Below, one piece after another: positions 17,316-25,386 of a stretch of 35,248 bases of DNA. Below the pieces are notes generated by a model, which saw only the letters and a list, made by a program, of their open reading frames with translations, was not told the origin of the DNA and ran no database searches. This DNA is from an uncultured Alphaproteobacteria bacterium (lineage in GTDB: Bacteria > Pseudomonadota > Alphaproteobacteria > HIMB59 > GCA-002718135): NCBI GenBank assembly GCA_902596065.1, contig CACJSL010000008.1, forward strand, positions 1-35,248, in the 5' to 3' direction. A program made the position numbers and the translations under genes. Every line of letters begins with the position of its first letter. Position 1 is the first letter of the stretch.

Positions 17316-18221
17316 ATGAAAAATATTATAGCCCTAGATATTGGAGGTACTTCAATAAAGTCAGCAATTGTAAAATCAAATGGTAATTTTTTTAAAAACT
17401 CATGTAAATTATTAAAAATTGATTCTACTAGAGATAAAGACTACATAATCAATAAGTTTACCTACCCTATTAAAAATTCTCTTAATTTATTGAGCAAAAC
17501 AAATAAAAATTTTGAAGGAATAGCTATTTCAATTTGTCATCCATTTGATTTTAAAAAAGGAATATCATTAATTCAAAATCTAGATAAATACGAATCTATA
17601 TACGGTCTAAATATTAAAAAGATTATTCAAAAAAAATTTTCACTTAGTGCTAATAAGCCTATAATTTTTAATCATGATGCTAGATGTTACGGAATTGGCG
17701 AAGTTTTATTCAATGATTATAAAAAATATAAAAAAGTGATAGTGTTAACAATGGGCACAGGTATAGGAAGTAGTTTTTTAAATAATCAAAAAATAGTTCT
17801 TAAAGGAAAAGGAGTGCCTAACTTTGGTTGGATATCTGGACAAAAGTTTAAGAATGGTATTCTCAATGATTATACATCAAGTATTTTTATGCAAAAACAG
17901 TATTATAAAATAACTAAAGAAAATATAAGTATCAAAACGATGGCAGAGAGAGCTAGAAATAAAGATAAGATTGCATATAAAATTTTTTTTAATATGGGTA
18001 ATACTCTTGGTATTTATTTAAAAAAAAATTTTATTAATGATTTTAATACAGAATGTATAATTTTTGGTGGTCAAATTTCTTTATCTTCAGATCTTTTTTT
18101 CGATAGAATTAATTATCATCTTAAAAATTGTAAAAGTTTAAAAAAAATTACAAAAGCTAAAAATATTAAATTTGCAGGATTAAAAGGTGCAGCACACTTA
18201 TTAATAAAAAATTATGAATAA
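17316..18221 (+). CDS. ROK family sugar kinase
   Basis: The 301-residue protein has the ROK/hexokinase fold. The ATP-binding start is IALDIGGTSIKSAIV (about residues 4-18), the sugar and catalytic-base segment is FNHDARCYGIGE with the Asp of the NHDA motif, and the second phosphate loop is TMGTGIGSS. The zinc-binding CxCGxxGC segment of most bacterial ROK kinases is not present; GWISGQKF stands about where it would begin. The substrate is probably a hexose or amino sugar released by the cassette's glycosidase. It is the first gene of a four-gene operon and overlaps the next gene by eight bases. It could instead be a ROK protein with altered substrate range, but it has no DNA-binding domain. 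Confidence 0.85.
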   Translation: MKNIIALDIGGTSIKSAIVKSNGNFFKNSCKLLKIDSTRDKDYIINKFTYPIKNSLNLLSKTNKNFEGIAISICHPFDFKKGISLIQNLDKYESIYGLNIKKIIQKKFSLSANKPIIFNHDARCYGIGEVLFNDYKKYKKVIVLTMGTGIGSSFLNNQKIVLKGKGVPNFGWISGQKFKNGILNDYTSSIFMQKQYYKITKENISIKTMAERARNKDKIAYKIFFNMGNTLGIYLKKNFINDFNTECIIFGGQISLSSDLFFDRINYHLKNCKSLKKITKAKNIKFAGLKGAAHLLIKNYE

Positions 18222-19029
18222 ATTAAAAAGTGAATTATTCGAAAAAGGATATGTAAAAGTATCAAATTTAATTGATAAGGGTCTTCTTACTAAAATGAAC
18301 AATTTAACTACTAATCTTGTCAATCAACAATCAGAAGAAGATAAAAAAAAACAAGTTTCAACTGGCAGTATGATTAGTGTATCTCATGATGAAAGTTTTT
18401 TAAATTTAATAGTAAATGATGAATTACTCAAAATTTTTAGTAAGATGGGGTACAGTAATCCTAAATGGTCATCAGGTTATATCATTGGTAAAACGGCAAA
18501 TTCAGCACCTTTATATTGGCATACTGATTGGTGGGGATGGGATGATCCTATAAGTTTTGTTAAAAAACCTCCAATGATATTCGTAATGTTTTATTTAACA
18601 AATACAAATAAAACAAATGGTTGTCTAAGGGTAATTCCTGGATCTCATTTAAAATATAATGAAGTGCATAAATATATAAAGAAACACCATTCGCATTATA
18701 GATTGTATAATAATCCTGATGACCCCATATTCAAATCTGTAAAAGACGAATTAGATGTAACATCAAATTTAGGAGATGTTATTATTGGAGATGGTCGTGT
18801 CCTTCATGCAGCTCATCCTAATTTAAGTAATAAAATGCGGACTGTTGTTACCTTATGGTATTATCCTGACTTTAATGAATTACCTGATCATATTAAAGCC
18901 AGTTCAGAAGATCATCATAAATGGCCAAAAAATTGGAATAAAAAATCATTAGATATTCTCGAAAAATACTTTCCAAAATATGAAGGAAATGCAAAAAAAA
19001 TTGAATGGAATAGAATAAGATATGAATAA
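18214..19029 (+). CDS. Phytanoyl-CoA dioxygenase (PhyH) family Fe(II)/2OG enzyme
   Basis: The 271-residue protein is a cupin-fold dioxygenase. The iron-binding HxD pair is H103 and D105 in YWHTDWWGW. The distal His is H198 in GDGRVLHAAHPN, and R209, 11 residues later, is placed to bind 2-oxoglutarate. NGCLRVIPGSHLKYNEVH (about 135-152) is the typical PhyH block before it. PhyH enzymes hydroxylate many small molecules; here the gene is wedged between a sugar kinase and a sugar isomerase-like gene with eight-base overlaps on both sides, so the substrate is likely a sugar derivative, for example oxidative removal of a substituent. That is inference only. Confidence 0.88.
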   Translation: MNKLKSELFEKGYVKVSNLIDKGLLTKMNNLTTNLVNQQSEEDKKKQVSTGSMISVSHDESFLNLIVNDELLKIFSKMGYSNPKWSSGYIIGKTANSAPLYWHTDWWGWDDPISFVKKPPMIFVMFYLTNTNKTNGCLRVIPGSHLKYNEVHKYIKKHHSHYRLYNNPDDPIFKSVKDELDVTSNLGDVIIGDGRVLHAAHPNLSNKMRTVVTLWYYPDFNELPDHIKASSEDHHKWPKNWNKKSLDILEKYFPKYEGNAKKIEWNRIRYE

Positions 19030-19789
19030 AAAAGAAATTTCAATTCAGATTTATACAGCTAGAAATTTTAAACCTTATGAAAATATATTTAAATTTTTAT
19101 TTGAACAAGGTTTTAAAAATGTTGAATTATTTGAGGTTGAAACTTTTAATGAGACTAAAATTTTATTAGAGAAATATAATTTAACTGCACAATCTTCTCA
19201 TATAGGCTTCGATACTCTTAAAGATACGAAAAATATTATTTCATGTTTACAAAAATTAAATGTTAAACATGCTATTGTACCATGCCCAGTTGGTAAACCA
19301 GGAGGAAAGTTTGAAGAAATCTTTGATAAAAATGAAGAGGAATGGCATCATTTTGGTAAAGAATTAGCCTCCTATGTAAAAATTTTTGAGGATAATGGAA
19401 TTACCTTAGGTTATCACAATCACGCATTTGAATTTAATATGCTTCCTAGTGGTAAAATGCCTATAGAGTGTATTTTGGAGCATAATGAAAAATTAAAATA
19501 TGAAATTGATATAGGATGGGTAGTAGCTGGAAAGGCAGATCCGATATTTTGGATTAAAAAATTTGCTTCGAGAATCATTGCTTGTCATTTGAAAGATTTT
19601 TCTTCACCTGATAAAAATTTAATTAATCACGATTCACAATGTGCAATTGGTAATGGTTTTATAGATTGGGAATCTATTCTTTATGAAATAAAAAAAACCA
19701 ACTGTGAAATTTTAGCCTTAGAACATGATGATCCTAAAGATTATAAAGACTATGTTTCAAAATCTTTAAATTTTTTGAGTAACATATAA
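19022..19789 (+). CDS. Sugar phosphate isomerase/epimerase-like TIM barrel
   Basis: A 255-residue protein of the xylose-isomerase-like (AP endonuclease 2) TIM-barrel superfamily. Probable metal ligands lie in the expected strand ends: GYHNHAFEF (about 130-138), YEIDIGWVVAGKADP (about 160-174), IIACHLKDFSS (about 183-193) and the C-terminal ILALEHDDP. The pattern GYHNHxFEF is typical of members found next to Gfo/Idh/MocA dehydrogenases. It overlaps the dioxygenase gene by eight bases and ends one base before the dehydrogenase gene. It may isomerise or epimerise a keto-sugar, or take part in a beta-elimination of a keto-glycoside; sequence alone cannot choose. Confidence 0.85.
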   Translation: MNKKEISIQIYTARNFKPYENIFKFLFEQGFKNVELFEVETFNETKILLEKYNLTAQSSHIGFDTLKDTKNIISCLQKLNVKHAIVPCPVGKPGGKFEEIFDKNEEEWHHFGKELASYVKIFEDNGITLGYHNHAFEFNMLPSGKMPIECILEHNEKLKYEIDIGWVVAGKADPIFWIKKFASRIIACHLKDFSSPDKNLINHDSQCAIGNGFIDWESILYEIKKTNCEILALEHDDPKDYKDYVSKSLNFLSNI

Positions 19790-19790
19790 A

Positions 19791-20915
19791 ATGAAAGTTG
19801 GAATAATAGGTTGTGGAAATATTTCTGAAATATATTTTAAATGTCAAAATATTTATAATAATTTTGAAATAGTCGCATGTGCAGATATAAAACTTGAAGC
19901 TGCAAAAGAAAATGCAGAAAAATTTAATTTAAAGTTTCAAAGTGTTGAAAACCTTCTTTCAAATAATGAAATTGACTTAATAATTAATCTAACCATTCCA
20001 TCAGCTCATAAAGAAATAACAATTAATTCTTTAAAAGCTGGAAAACATTGTTTTAGTGAAAAGCCACTTGCGATGAACTTTGCTGAAGGAAATGAAATTC
20101 AAGAAATATCTAAACAAAAAAATCTTTATGTAGGTTGCGCTCCTGATACTTTTTTAGGTGCAGCAGGTCAAAAAGCAAGGGCTTTAATCGATGAAAATAA
20201 AATTGGAAATATAGTTCTTGGAACTTTTAATCTCATGAATCACGGAATGGAACATTGGCACCCCAACCCAGATTTTTTTTTCAAACCTGGTGCAGGGCCT
20301 GTATTTGATGTTGGAGTATATTTTATTACTCATTTAGTTAATTTAATTGGTCCTGTAAAAACTATAAGTGCTACAAGTGTAACAGCAAATGAAGAAAGAA
20401 CTATTACAAGTGAACTTAGAAATGGAGAAAAAATAAAAGTTGAAACTCCCACAACATTAATAGGTACTTTGGGTTTTACAAATAATGCAAAAATACAGTT
20501 TTTTTGTTCTTGGGATGTTTGGAAACATCAACACTCAACAATAGAGCTATATGGTTTAAATGGATCAATGATATTACCAGATCCAAATTTTTTTAGTGGT
20601 GATATTTTGGTTGCTAATAAAGATAAAGATTGGCAATTAATTAACAATGATAATATGTTGTTAGGGATACCAAACATGACTGATAATGATGGATCTAAGA
20701 TAGCTAATTATAGAGGTATAGGATTGTCAGATATGATTGATTCTATTAAAAATCAAAGGCAGGCGAGATGTTCGCTCGCTCTTTCAATGCATGTTTTAGA
20801 AGTAATGGAAGGAATCATTAAATCTGCAGAAAAAGAAGAGGTTTATAATTTAAAAACTAAACCTTCTCAACCCGAATTTTTTGATGAGAATGAAATTAGA
20901 AAATTAAAAAAATAA
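19791..20915 (+). CDS. Gfo/Idh/MocA family NAD(P)-dependent oxidoreductase
   Basis: The 374-residue protein starts with a Rossmann motif (VGIIGCGNISEIY, residues 2-14), has ADIKLEAAKENAEKF after the second strand, and the family EKP triad in HCFSEKPLAMNFAEG. The C-terminal alpha/beta domain holds GPVFDVGVYFITHLVNLIGP (about 168-187), the usual substrate and dimer region. These enzymes oxidise a sugar or polyol hydroxyl with NAD(P). It is last in the plus-strand operon and convergent with the GH38 gene, whose stop is 29 bases away. It may make a 3-keto sugar used by the TIM-barrel enzyme, which is inference. Confidence 0.9.
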   Translation: MKVGIIGCGNISEIYFKCQNIYNNFEIVACADIKLEAAKENAEKFNLKFQSVENLLSNNEIDLIINLTIPSAHKEITINSLKAGKHCFSEKPLAMNFAEGNEIQEISKQKNLYVGCAPDTFLGAAGQKARALIDENKIGNIVLGTFNLMNHGMEHWHPNPDFFFKPGAGPVFDVGVYFITHLVNLIGPVKTISATSVTANEERTITSELRNGEKIKVETPTTLIGTLGFTNNAKIQFFCSWDVWKHQHSTIELYGLNGSMILPDPNFFSGDILVANKDKDWQLINNDNMLLGIPNMTDNDGSKIANYRGIGLSDMIDSIKNQRQARCSLALSMHVLEVMEGIIKSAEKEEVYNLKTKPSQPEFFDENEIRKLKK

Positions 20916-20944
20916 ATTTATATAAAATTTTGTTAAAAAAATTT

Positions 20945-23596
20945 CTAAGAAATCACTATAACTTTTCTTTCATTAGGCTTAAAATCAATAAAATATTTTC
21001 CTGAAGAACTAGGATCTACTTTTTTTAACAATTTATTTGACATATTTTCAATATATAATTTTTTTATCTCAATATAGTTAGATTCAATTTCAAATGTTTT
21101 ATTCTCAGAAGAGTAGTTCATAAGATGTAAATATGATTTTTTATTATTTTTTTTCACATCAGTAATATAAATATTATTTGAAGAAATATTGAACATTTTT
21201 ATATTAGTTCTTTTTTTAGAATTTCCTCTATCTTGGTAGTTATGAACAACCGGTTCATATATATAAGGCATGATATCTTGTATACGTTGCAAAAGATCCT
21301 TTTCTTTTTCAAAATTAATTACAAATTCATATTTTATGAGCTTTGATTCATCTGCTAAAAAATTAGTATTCCAATAATTATTATATAACCAAGCAGAAAG
21401 CATTTTATATTTTCTCTCTACTTTATTATTTTTGTCAAATTTACCAAAATTTAATCCCCCTACTTGCCATAGCGGGCAATCTTTAGTTGAAATTGTAATA
21501 CCTCCATTATTTCCATGATAAGATATCCAATTTTGAGTTGTAAGATAGTGTTTACAAGAGAAAGGAAGATGATCTTTATCTAACTGAAGTATTGCCCCGG
21601 CAGTTTCGAAATGGCATTTTGTATTTGTTCCTGAATTTATTGGCATTGGTAAATAAAGAGCATGAGGATTACTATCTGGTTTTTTCAAAATTTCCAAATT
21701 TATAGTTAAAGATGGTTGGTTAGTAAAAAGTTTGTAATTAATTTTAAATTCATCACCGTTAGATAAATAAAACTCTTCTTCAACCAAAATGTAATTTGTC
21801 TTTTTAAAAAATTTTCTTTCTTTTAATTTTGCATTCTCTTTAATATTTTTCCATTTATTATTCCAAGAAGCGCTCCAGTCAAGTGAACCGGAAGCAACAG
21901 GTTTGAAAATTTCAGTTCTTTTTTGAGTTTTAGGATATTCCAAAACAGGAACACCAAAGAAAAATTCTTTATTATTTTTAATAAAACTATGTTTCTTTGA
22001 AAAAATATTTTCAATTCCTCCTTTTTCTGCAAATTGAACACTAATTTTTTTATTGTTAATTTCTAATTTTTTTATTTTTAAATCATTAGAAATACTTTTT
22101 TGAAAATCTATTTTTTTAGCAGTTAAAGGAGGTATTTCTATTGGACCCACCCAATCAACAAGATCATCATTTATTTCAGACATAGTCATATCTTGACGAT
22201 GAACTGAATTTACTTTTTTTTGTCTTGTTAAGTCAATTTCTCTTCTTACCCACCAATTGTCTTTTTCATTCATTTTATCAAAATCAAGTTTCATTTTTTT
22301 TCCTGCCTTATTCACTTCACTTAAATATGAATAGACACCTTTGAATTTAGGAATTTTGATAAATGCTTTTATTTTAAAAGGAAGGGAGTTAAAAGCTATA
22401 GCGCTTGCTTTTTCTCCTCCCATTAATTGTGCTATTTTTTCAACACCATCTCTTCTAAGCATTCTAGCTATTGATAATCCTTCGTAGGGTAAGACTTGTT
22501 TCATGATCCACTGCATTTTAGTTTCATCGGAAAAAGGGAAGTTGATTGATCTATCTGCTCCCCATGTATGTTCAGCATATAAAGCTAGGGATTCTTTTGA
22601 TTTTTTTTCTAGATCTGTTCGTCTAATGTCATCTTTTTTAGTATGCGTAAAAAGATTAACTATGTTAGCCTGACGTAAGGCTTTCTGCCCAGCTGAATTT
22701 ATACGAGTTTCATTAGGCGTACTTCCACAACCAAAATTCCACCAATCAGACCAATCTCCTTGCATAGTTGGGATTTTTTCTTGGGTTTTTAGTTTTTCAA
22801 AAAACTCTGAAATGGTCACCATGCGTATAGGAAAATCTTTATATTTATTATTCCAAGTTTTTAAAAAAGGAATAATATCTGGATTTGGAGGAGCATTATC
22901 ATGATGATTTGTATTTGTAATCTGGGCCATAAAAAAATCATATGAATAATTTGGCTTTTTTAAAAACTTGGGAAAATTTTCAATTGTTTTTTTTGTTCCA
23001 GATATTGAAAATGGTATTTTTAAAAAATGTCCTGCAGTAGCTCCGTATATAGGGCCATTATAAGCAAGTAGTTTTCTTTTTGTTGGACTTTGCCAATAAA
23101 AACCACTTGGCCAAGGCTTCAAAGCATGTCCATAAAATTCATTGATAGCCATGCTGAAACCCTTAATACCAAAATCGAGCAATGCATCTACCATCCCCCA
23201 AGGAACACCATTAATATCACAATCCATTGAATAATTAATTTTCATTCCTTCTTTGCGTAAAAAAGTGATCGGTTCTAAGTTTTCAATAATCATTTGATGG
23301 TCCATTAAAGGTGTCATATGCCATTTGCATCCTGCTACATCAATTAATCCTTTATGATGCAATTTTAAAAATCTTTTGCGATATTGGGGTGTTGTATTTT
23401 TCCACCAATCCATTGTTATTCCTGTAACCTCACATGTCCATTTAAATTGACAATTAGGTTCATTAGATGCATTTTTTTCTGCTAACTCTATTGCTTCTTC
23501 TATATATCTTTTATGTAATTCAAATATTACAGGCTGAGGAGAAGTATAACCGATATCAGTGTGAGAATGATGAAGAAGTAAAATTTCTTTAATCAT
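20945..23596 (-). CDS. GH38-type glycoside hydrolase (alpha-mannosidase-like)
   Basis: An 883-residue protein with a GH38-like catalytic domain in its first ~400 residues. The zinc-site motif is LLHHSHTDIGYT, with H12 and D14. The likely nucleophile is D127 in MDCDINGVPWGMVDALLDFG, and a third zinc ligand candidate is the His in LYAEHTWGADRS. The large C-terminal half matches the beta-sandwich region of the family in size but is weakly conserved; SGSLDWSASWNNKW and NYQDRGNSKKR are visible. There is no signal peptide, so it works in the cytoplasm on imported glycosides. The substrate may be an alpha-mannoside, but the active-site loop DINGVPWG differs from the classical DxFG, so another sugar is possible. 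It is the last gene of the ABC operon, three bases after the second permease. Confidence 0.85.
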   Translation of the reverse strand: MIKEILLLHHSHTDIGYTSPQPVIFELHKRYIEEAIELAEKNASNEPNCQFKWTCEVTGITMDWWKNTTPQYRKRFLKLHHKGLIDVAGCKWHMTPLMDHQMIIENLEPITFLRKEGMKINYSMDCDINGVPWGMVDALLDFGIKGFSMAINEFYGHALKPWPSGFYWQSPTKRKLLAYNGPIYGATAGHFLKIPFSISGTKKTIENFPKFLKKPNYSYDFFMAQITNTNHHDNAPPNPDIIPFLKTWNNKYKDFPIRMVTISEFFEKLKTQEKIPTMQGDWSDWWNFGCGSTPNETRINSAGQKALRQANIVNLFTHTKKDDIRRTDLEKKSKESLALYAEHTWGADRSINFPFSDETKMQWIMKQVLPYEGLSIARMLRRDGVEKIAQLMGGEKASAIAFNSLPFKIKAFIKIPKFKGVYSYLSEVNKAGKKMKLDFDKMNEKDNWWVRREIDLTRQKKVNSVHRQDMTMSEINDDLVDWVGPIEIPPLTAKKIDFQKSISNDLKIKKLEINNKKISVQFAEKGGIENIFSKKHSFIKNNKEFFFGVPVLEYPKTQKRTEIFKPVASGSLDWSASWNNKWKNIKENAKLKERKFFKKTNYILVEEEFYLSNGDEFKINYKLFTNQPSLTINLEILKKPDSNPHALYLPMPINSGTNTKCHFETAGAILQLDKDHLPFSCKHYLTTQNWISYHGNNGGITISTKDCPLWQVGGLNFGKFDKNNKVERKYKMLSAWLYNNYWNTNFLADESKLIKYEFVINFEKEKDLLQRIQDIMPYIYEPVVHNYQDRGNSKKRTNIKMFNISSNNIYITDVKKNNKKSYLHLMNYSSENKTFEIESNYIEIKKLYIENMSNKLLKKVDPSSSGKYFIDFKPNERKVIVIS

Positions 23597-23599
23597 AAA

Positions 23600-24451
23600 T
23601 TATCCCTTACCTGTTCCCATAGATCCAAGAGTAAGTCCACGAATAAAATGTCTTTGAAGTAATAAAAAGATAACTAATGTTGGTATGCTAGCCATAACTG
23701 TAGCCATTAAAATCGTAGGACCGTCCATTTGTGCATATAAGTTTTGCATTCCAACTAAAGCGCTTGTAACAGGCCTAACAGAAGTTGATCTTGATAAAAC
23801 CATTCCAAAAAGTAAATCATTCCATATCCAAGTAAACTGAATTAAAAAAACTAATAGCAAAGGTGCTTTAGCTAAGGGCATCATAATTTTATAAAGTATT
23901 TGCAAATTAGATGCTCCCTCTATTTTAGCTAATTCTTGTAATTCCCAAGGAACAGTTAGAAAAAAACCTCTTAAGACAAATGTTGCAAAAGGTATACATA
24001 TAGAAACATACATCAAAATAAGCCCAAATTTTGTATTATAAATTCCAATAGCTACATAAGCTTCAAATAAAGGTAATAGATACATTTGAAAGGGAAATAC
24101 AGTTCCGGAATATATAAGTAAAAACCATAGTAAACCGTTTTTCATTTTTAGTCTCACTATTCCAAATGCTGCTAAAAAAGCAAAAATTACAGCTAAAGAA
24201 GAGCCACAAAAACCATATATGAGACTATTTAAAACTCCGTCCCCTATTCCTTTATTCCAAGCTTTAATTGCATTATCAATAAAGGCAGTACCAAATATTA
24301 TTTCTGTTTTATCTCCTTTGGAATATTCAGAAGCAGTTTTGTTAGCATTAACAATAAGAAAAAAAACTGGATATATCCATGCCATAACAACAATTATCAT
24401 GCCTATATATCCAACAGTTAAATTAACTTTTTCTTTAGTTTTATAATTCAT
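23600..24451 (-). CDS. Carbohydrate ABC transporter permease (MalG-like)
   Basis: The 283-residue protein is a six-helix permease of the CUT1 sugar group. The cytoplasmic loop that docks the ATPase, the EAA motif, reads ELAKIEGASNLQILYKIMMP (about residues 174-193), and TWIWNDLLFGMVL follows, as in MalG-type subunits. The C-terminus ends RHFIRGLTLGSMGTGKG. It pairs with the MalF-like subunit encoded three bases upstream. No ATP-binding subunit is encoded in the window. Confidence 0.94.
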   Translation of the reverse strand: MNYKTKEKVNLTVGYIGMIIVVMAWIYPVFFLIVNANKTASEYSKGDKTEIIFGTAFIDNAIKAWNKGIGDGVLNSLIYGFCGSSLAVIFAFLAAFGIVRLKMKNGLLWFLLIYSGTVFPFQMYLLPLFEAYVAIGIYNTKFGLILMYVSICIPFATFVLRGFFLTVPWELQELAKIEGASNLQILYKIMMPLAKAPLLLVFLIQFTWIWNDLLFGMVLSRSTSVRPVTSALVGMQNLYAQMDGPTILMATVMASIPTLVIFLLLQRHFIRGLTLGSMGTGKG

Positions 24452-24454
24452 AAT

Positions 24455-25327
24455 TTAACTAACATCCTCTTTAGTTAAAACTGATTTTAAATAATAATAA
24501 GAAAATACAAGACCAACTAAACTAATTAATACTGCTACTGCAGCAGCATAACCAAGATCAAAAATTATAAAACCTTCTCTATACATTGTAACTGCTAAAG
24601 TTTCTGAATATCTTCCTGGTCCTCCCATTGTCATAACCCACACTGAATCAAAGATTCTAAAACTATTAATTAAGGCGAGTAATGATGCTATAACAAAGTA
24701 TGGCATGATCATTGGAATAACTATTTTAAATATTAAAGTGAAACCTTTGGCTCCATCAATTTTTGCTGCCTCCATTGGTTCTTTGGGTAAACCTTGTAAA
24801 CCAACTAAAAAAATCATCATATTGATGCCTGTTGCTTGCCAAGTATATGCACCAATCATTGAGTAGGTATTTTCAGGTGCTCTAAATAACCAATCTCTAT
24901 TTAAATGTTCGAATCCAATTAATGCTAACACCTGATTAAATAGCCCACTTTTATCAAGTATAAAACCAAATAATACTCCCGCAGCTGCAGCAGAAACTGT
25001 TGCAGGAATATAAATTAATATTTGAAAAAAATTTGACCTAGGTAAAAATTGTATGGAGTAGGCAAATAAAAATCCTATTGCAACCGGAAAAACTGTTGCG
25101 AGAACAGTCCAAATTATTGTATTTTTAATTGGTATTATATAATTTGGATCAAGAAATAGTTTTATGTAATTATCAAATCCAATAAAGTTTGCAGGGTTAA
25201 GACCATCATTATCAGTAAAGCTCATTATAAAAGTTCGAATAATTGGATAAATACAAATTAATGAAACTAAAATAACTGCAGGTGCTATATATAAATAAGC
25301 CTGATTAGTGTCTTTATTAAAATTCAT
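24455..25327 (-). CDS. Carbohydrate ABC transporter permease (MalF-like)
   Basis: The 290-residue inner-membrane permease has six predicted membrane segments. Family marks are the N-terminal AYLYIAPAVILVSLICIYPI (about 10-29) and SFTDNDGLNPANFIGFDNY (about 36-54), and the EAA loop MEAAKIDGAKGFTLIFKIVI (about 183-202), with VWVMTMGGPGRYSETLAVTM just after. It starts 60 bases after the solute-binding protein gene, with a hairpin in that gap that should lower its expression relative to the binding protein. Confidence 0.94.
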   Translation of the reverse strand: MNFNKDTNQAYLYIAPAVILVSLICIYPIIRTFIMSFTDNDGLNPANFIGFDNYIKLFLDPNYIIPIKNTIIWTVLATVFPVAIGFLFAYSIQFLPRSNFFQILIYIPATVSAAAAGVLFGFILDKSGLFNQVLALIGFEHLNRDWLFRAPENTYSMIGAYTWQATGINMMIFLVGLQGLPKEPMEAAKIDGAKGFTLIFKIVIPMIMPYFVIASLLALINSFRIFDSVWVMTMGGPGRYSETLAVTMYREGFIIFDLGYAAAVAVLISLVGLVFSYYYLKSVLTKEDVS

Positions 25328-25352
25328 CTAAAATACAGTTTTTGAAAAAAAT

Positions 25353-25375
25353 AAAGCCCCTATAAAAGGGGCTTT
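25353..25375 (-). terminator. Leaky terminator between SBP and permease genes
   Basis: On the minus strand AAAGCCCC, a seven-base loop and GGGGCTTT form a stable hairpin followed by ATTTTTTT, an intrinsic terminator shape. It stands inside the operon, after the solute-binding protein and before the permeases. Such partial terminators keep binding-protein mRNA in excess of permease mRNA. Confidence 0.8.
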
Positions 25376-25386
25376 AAATAAATTAA

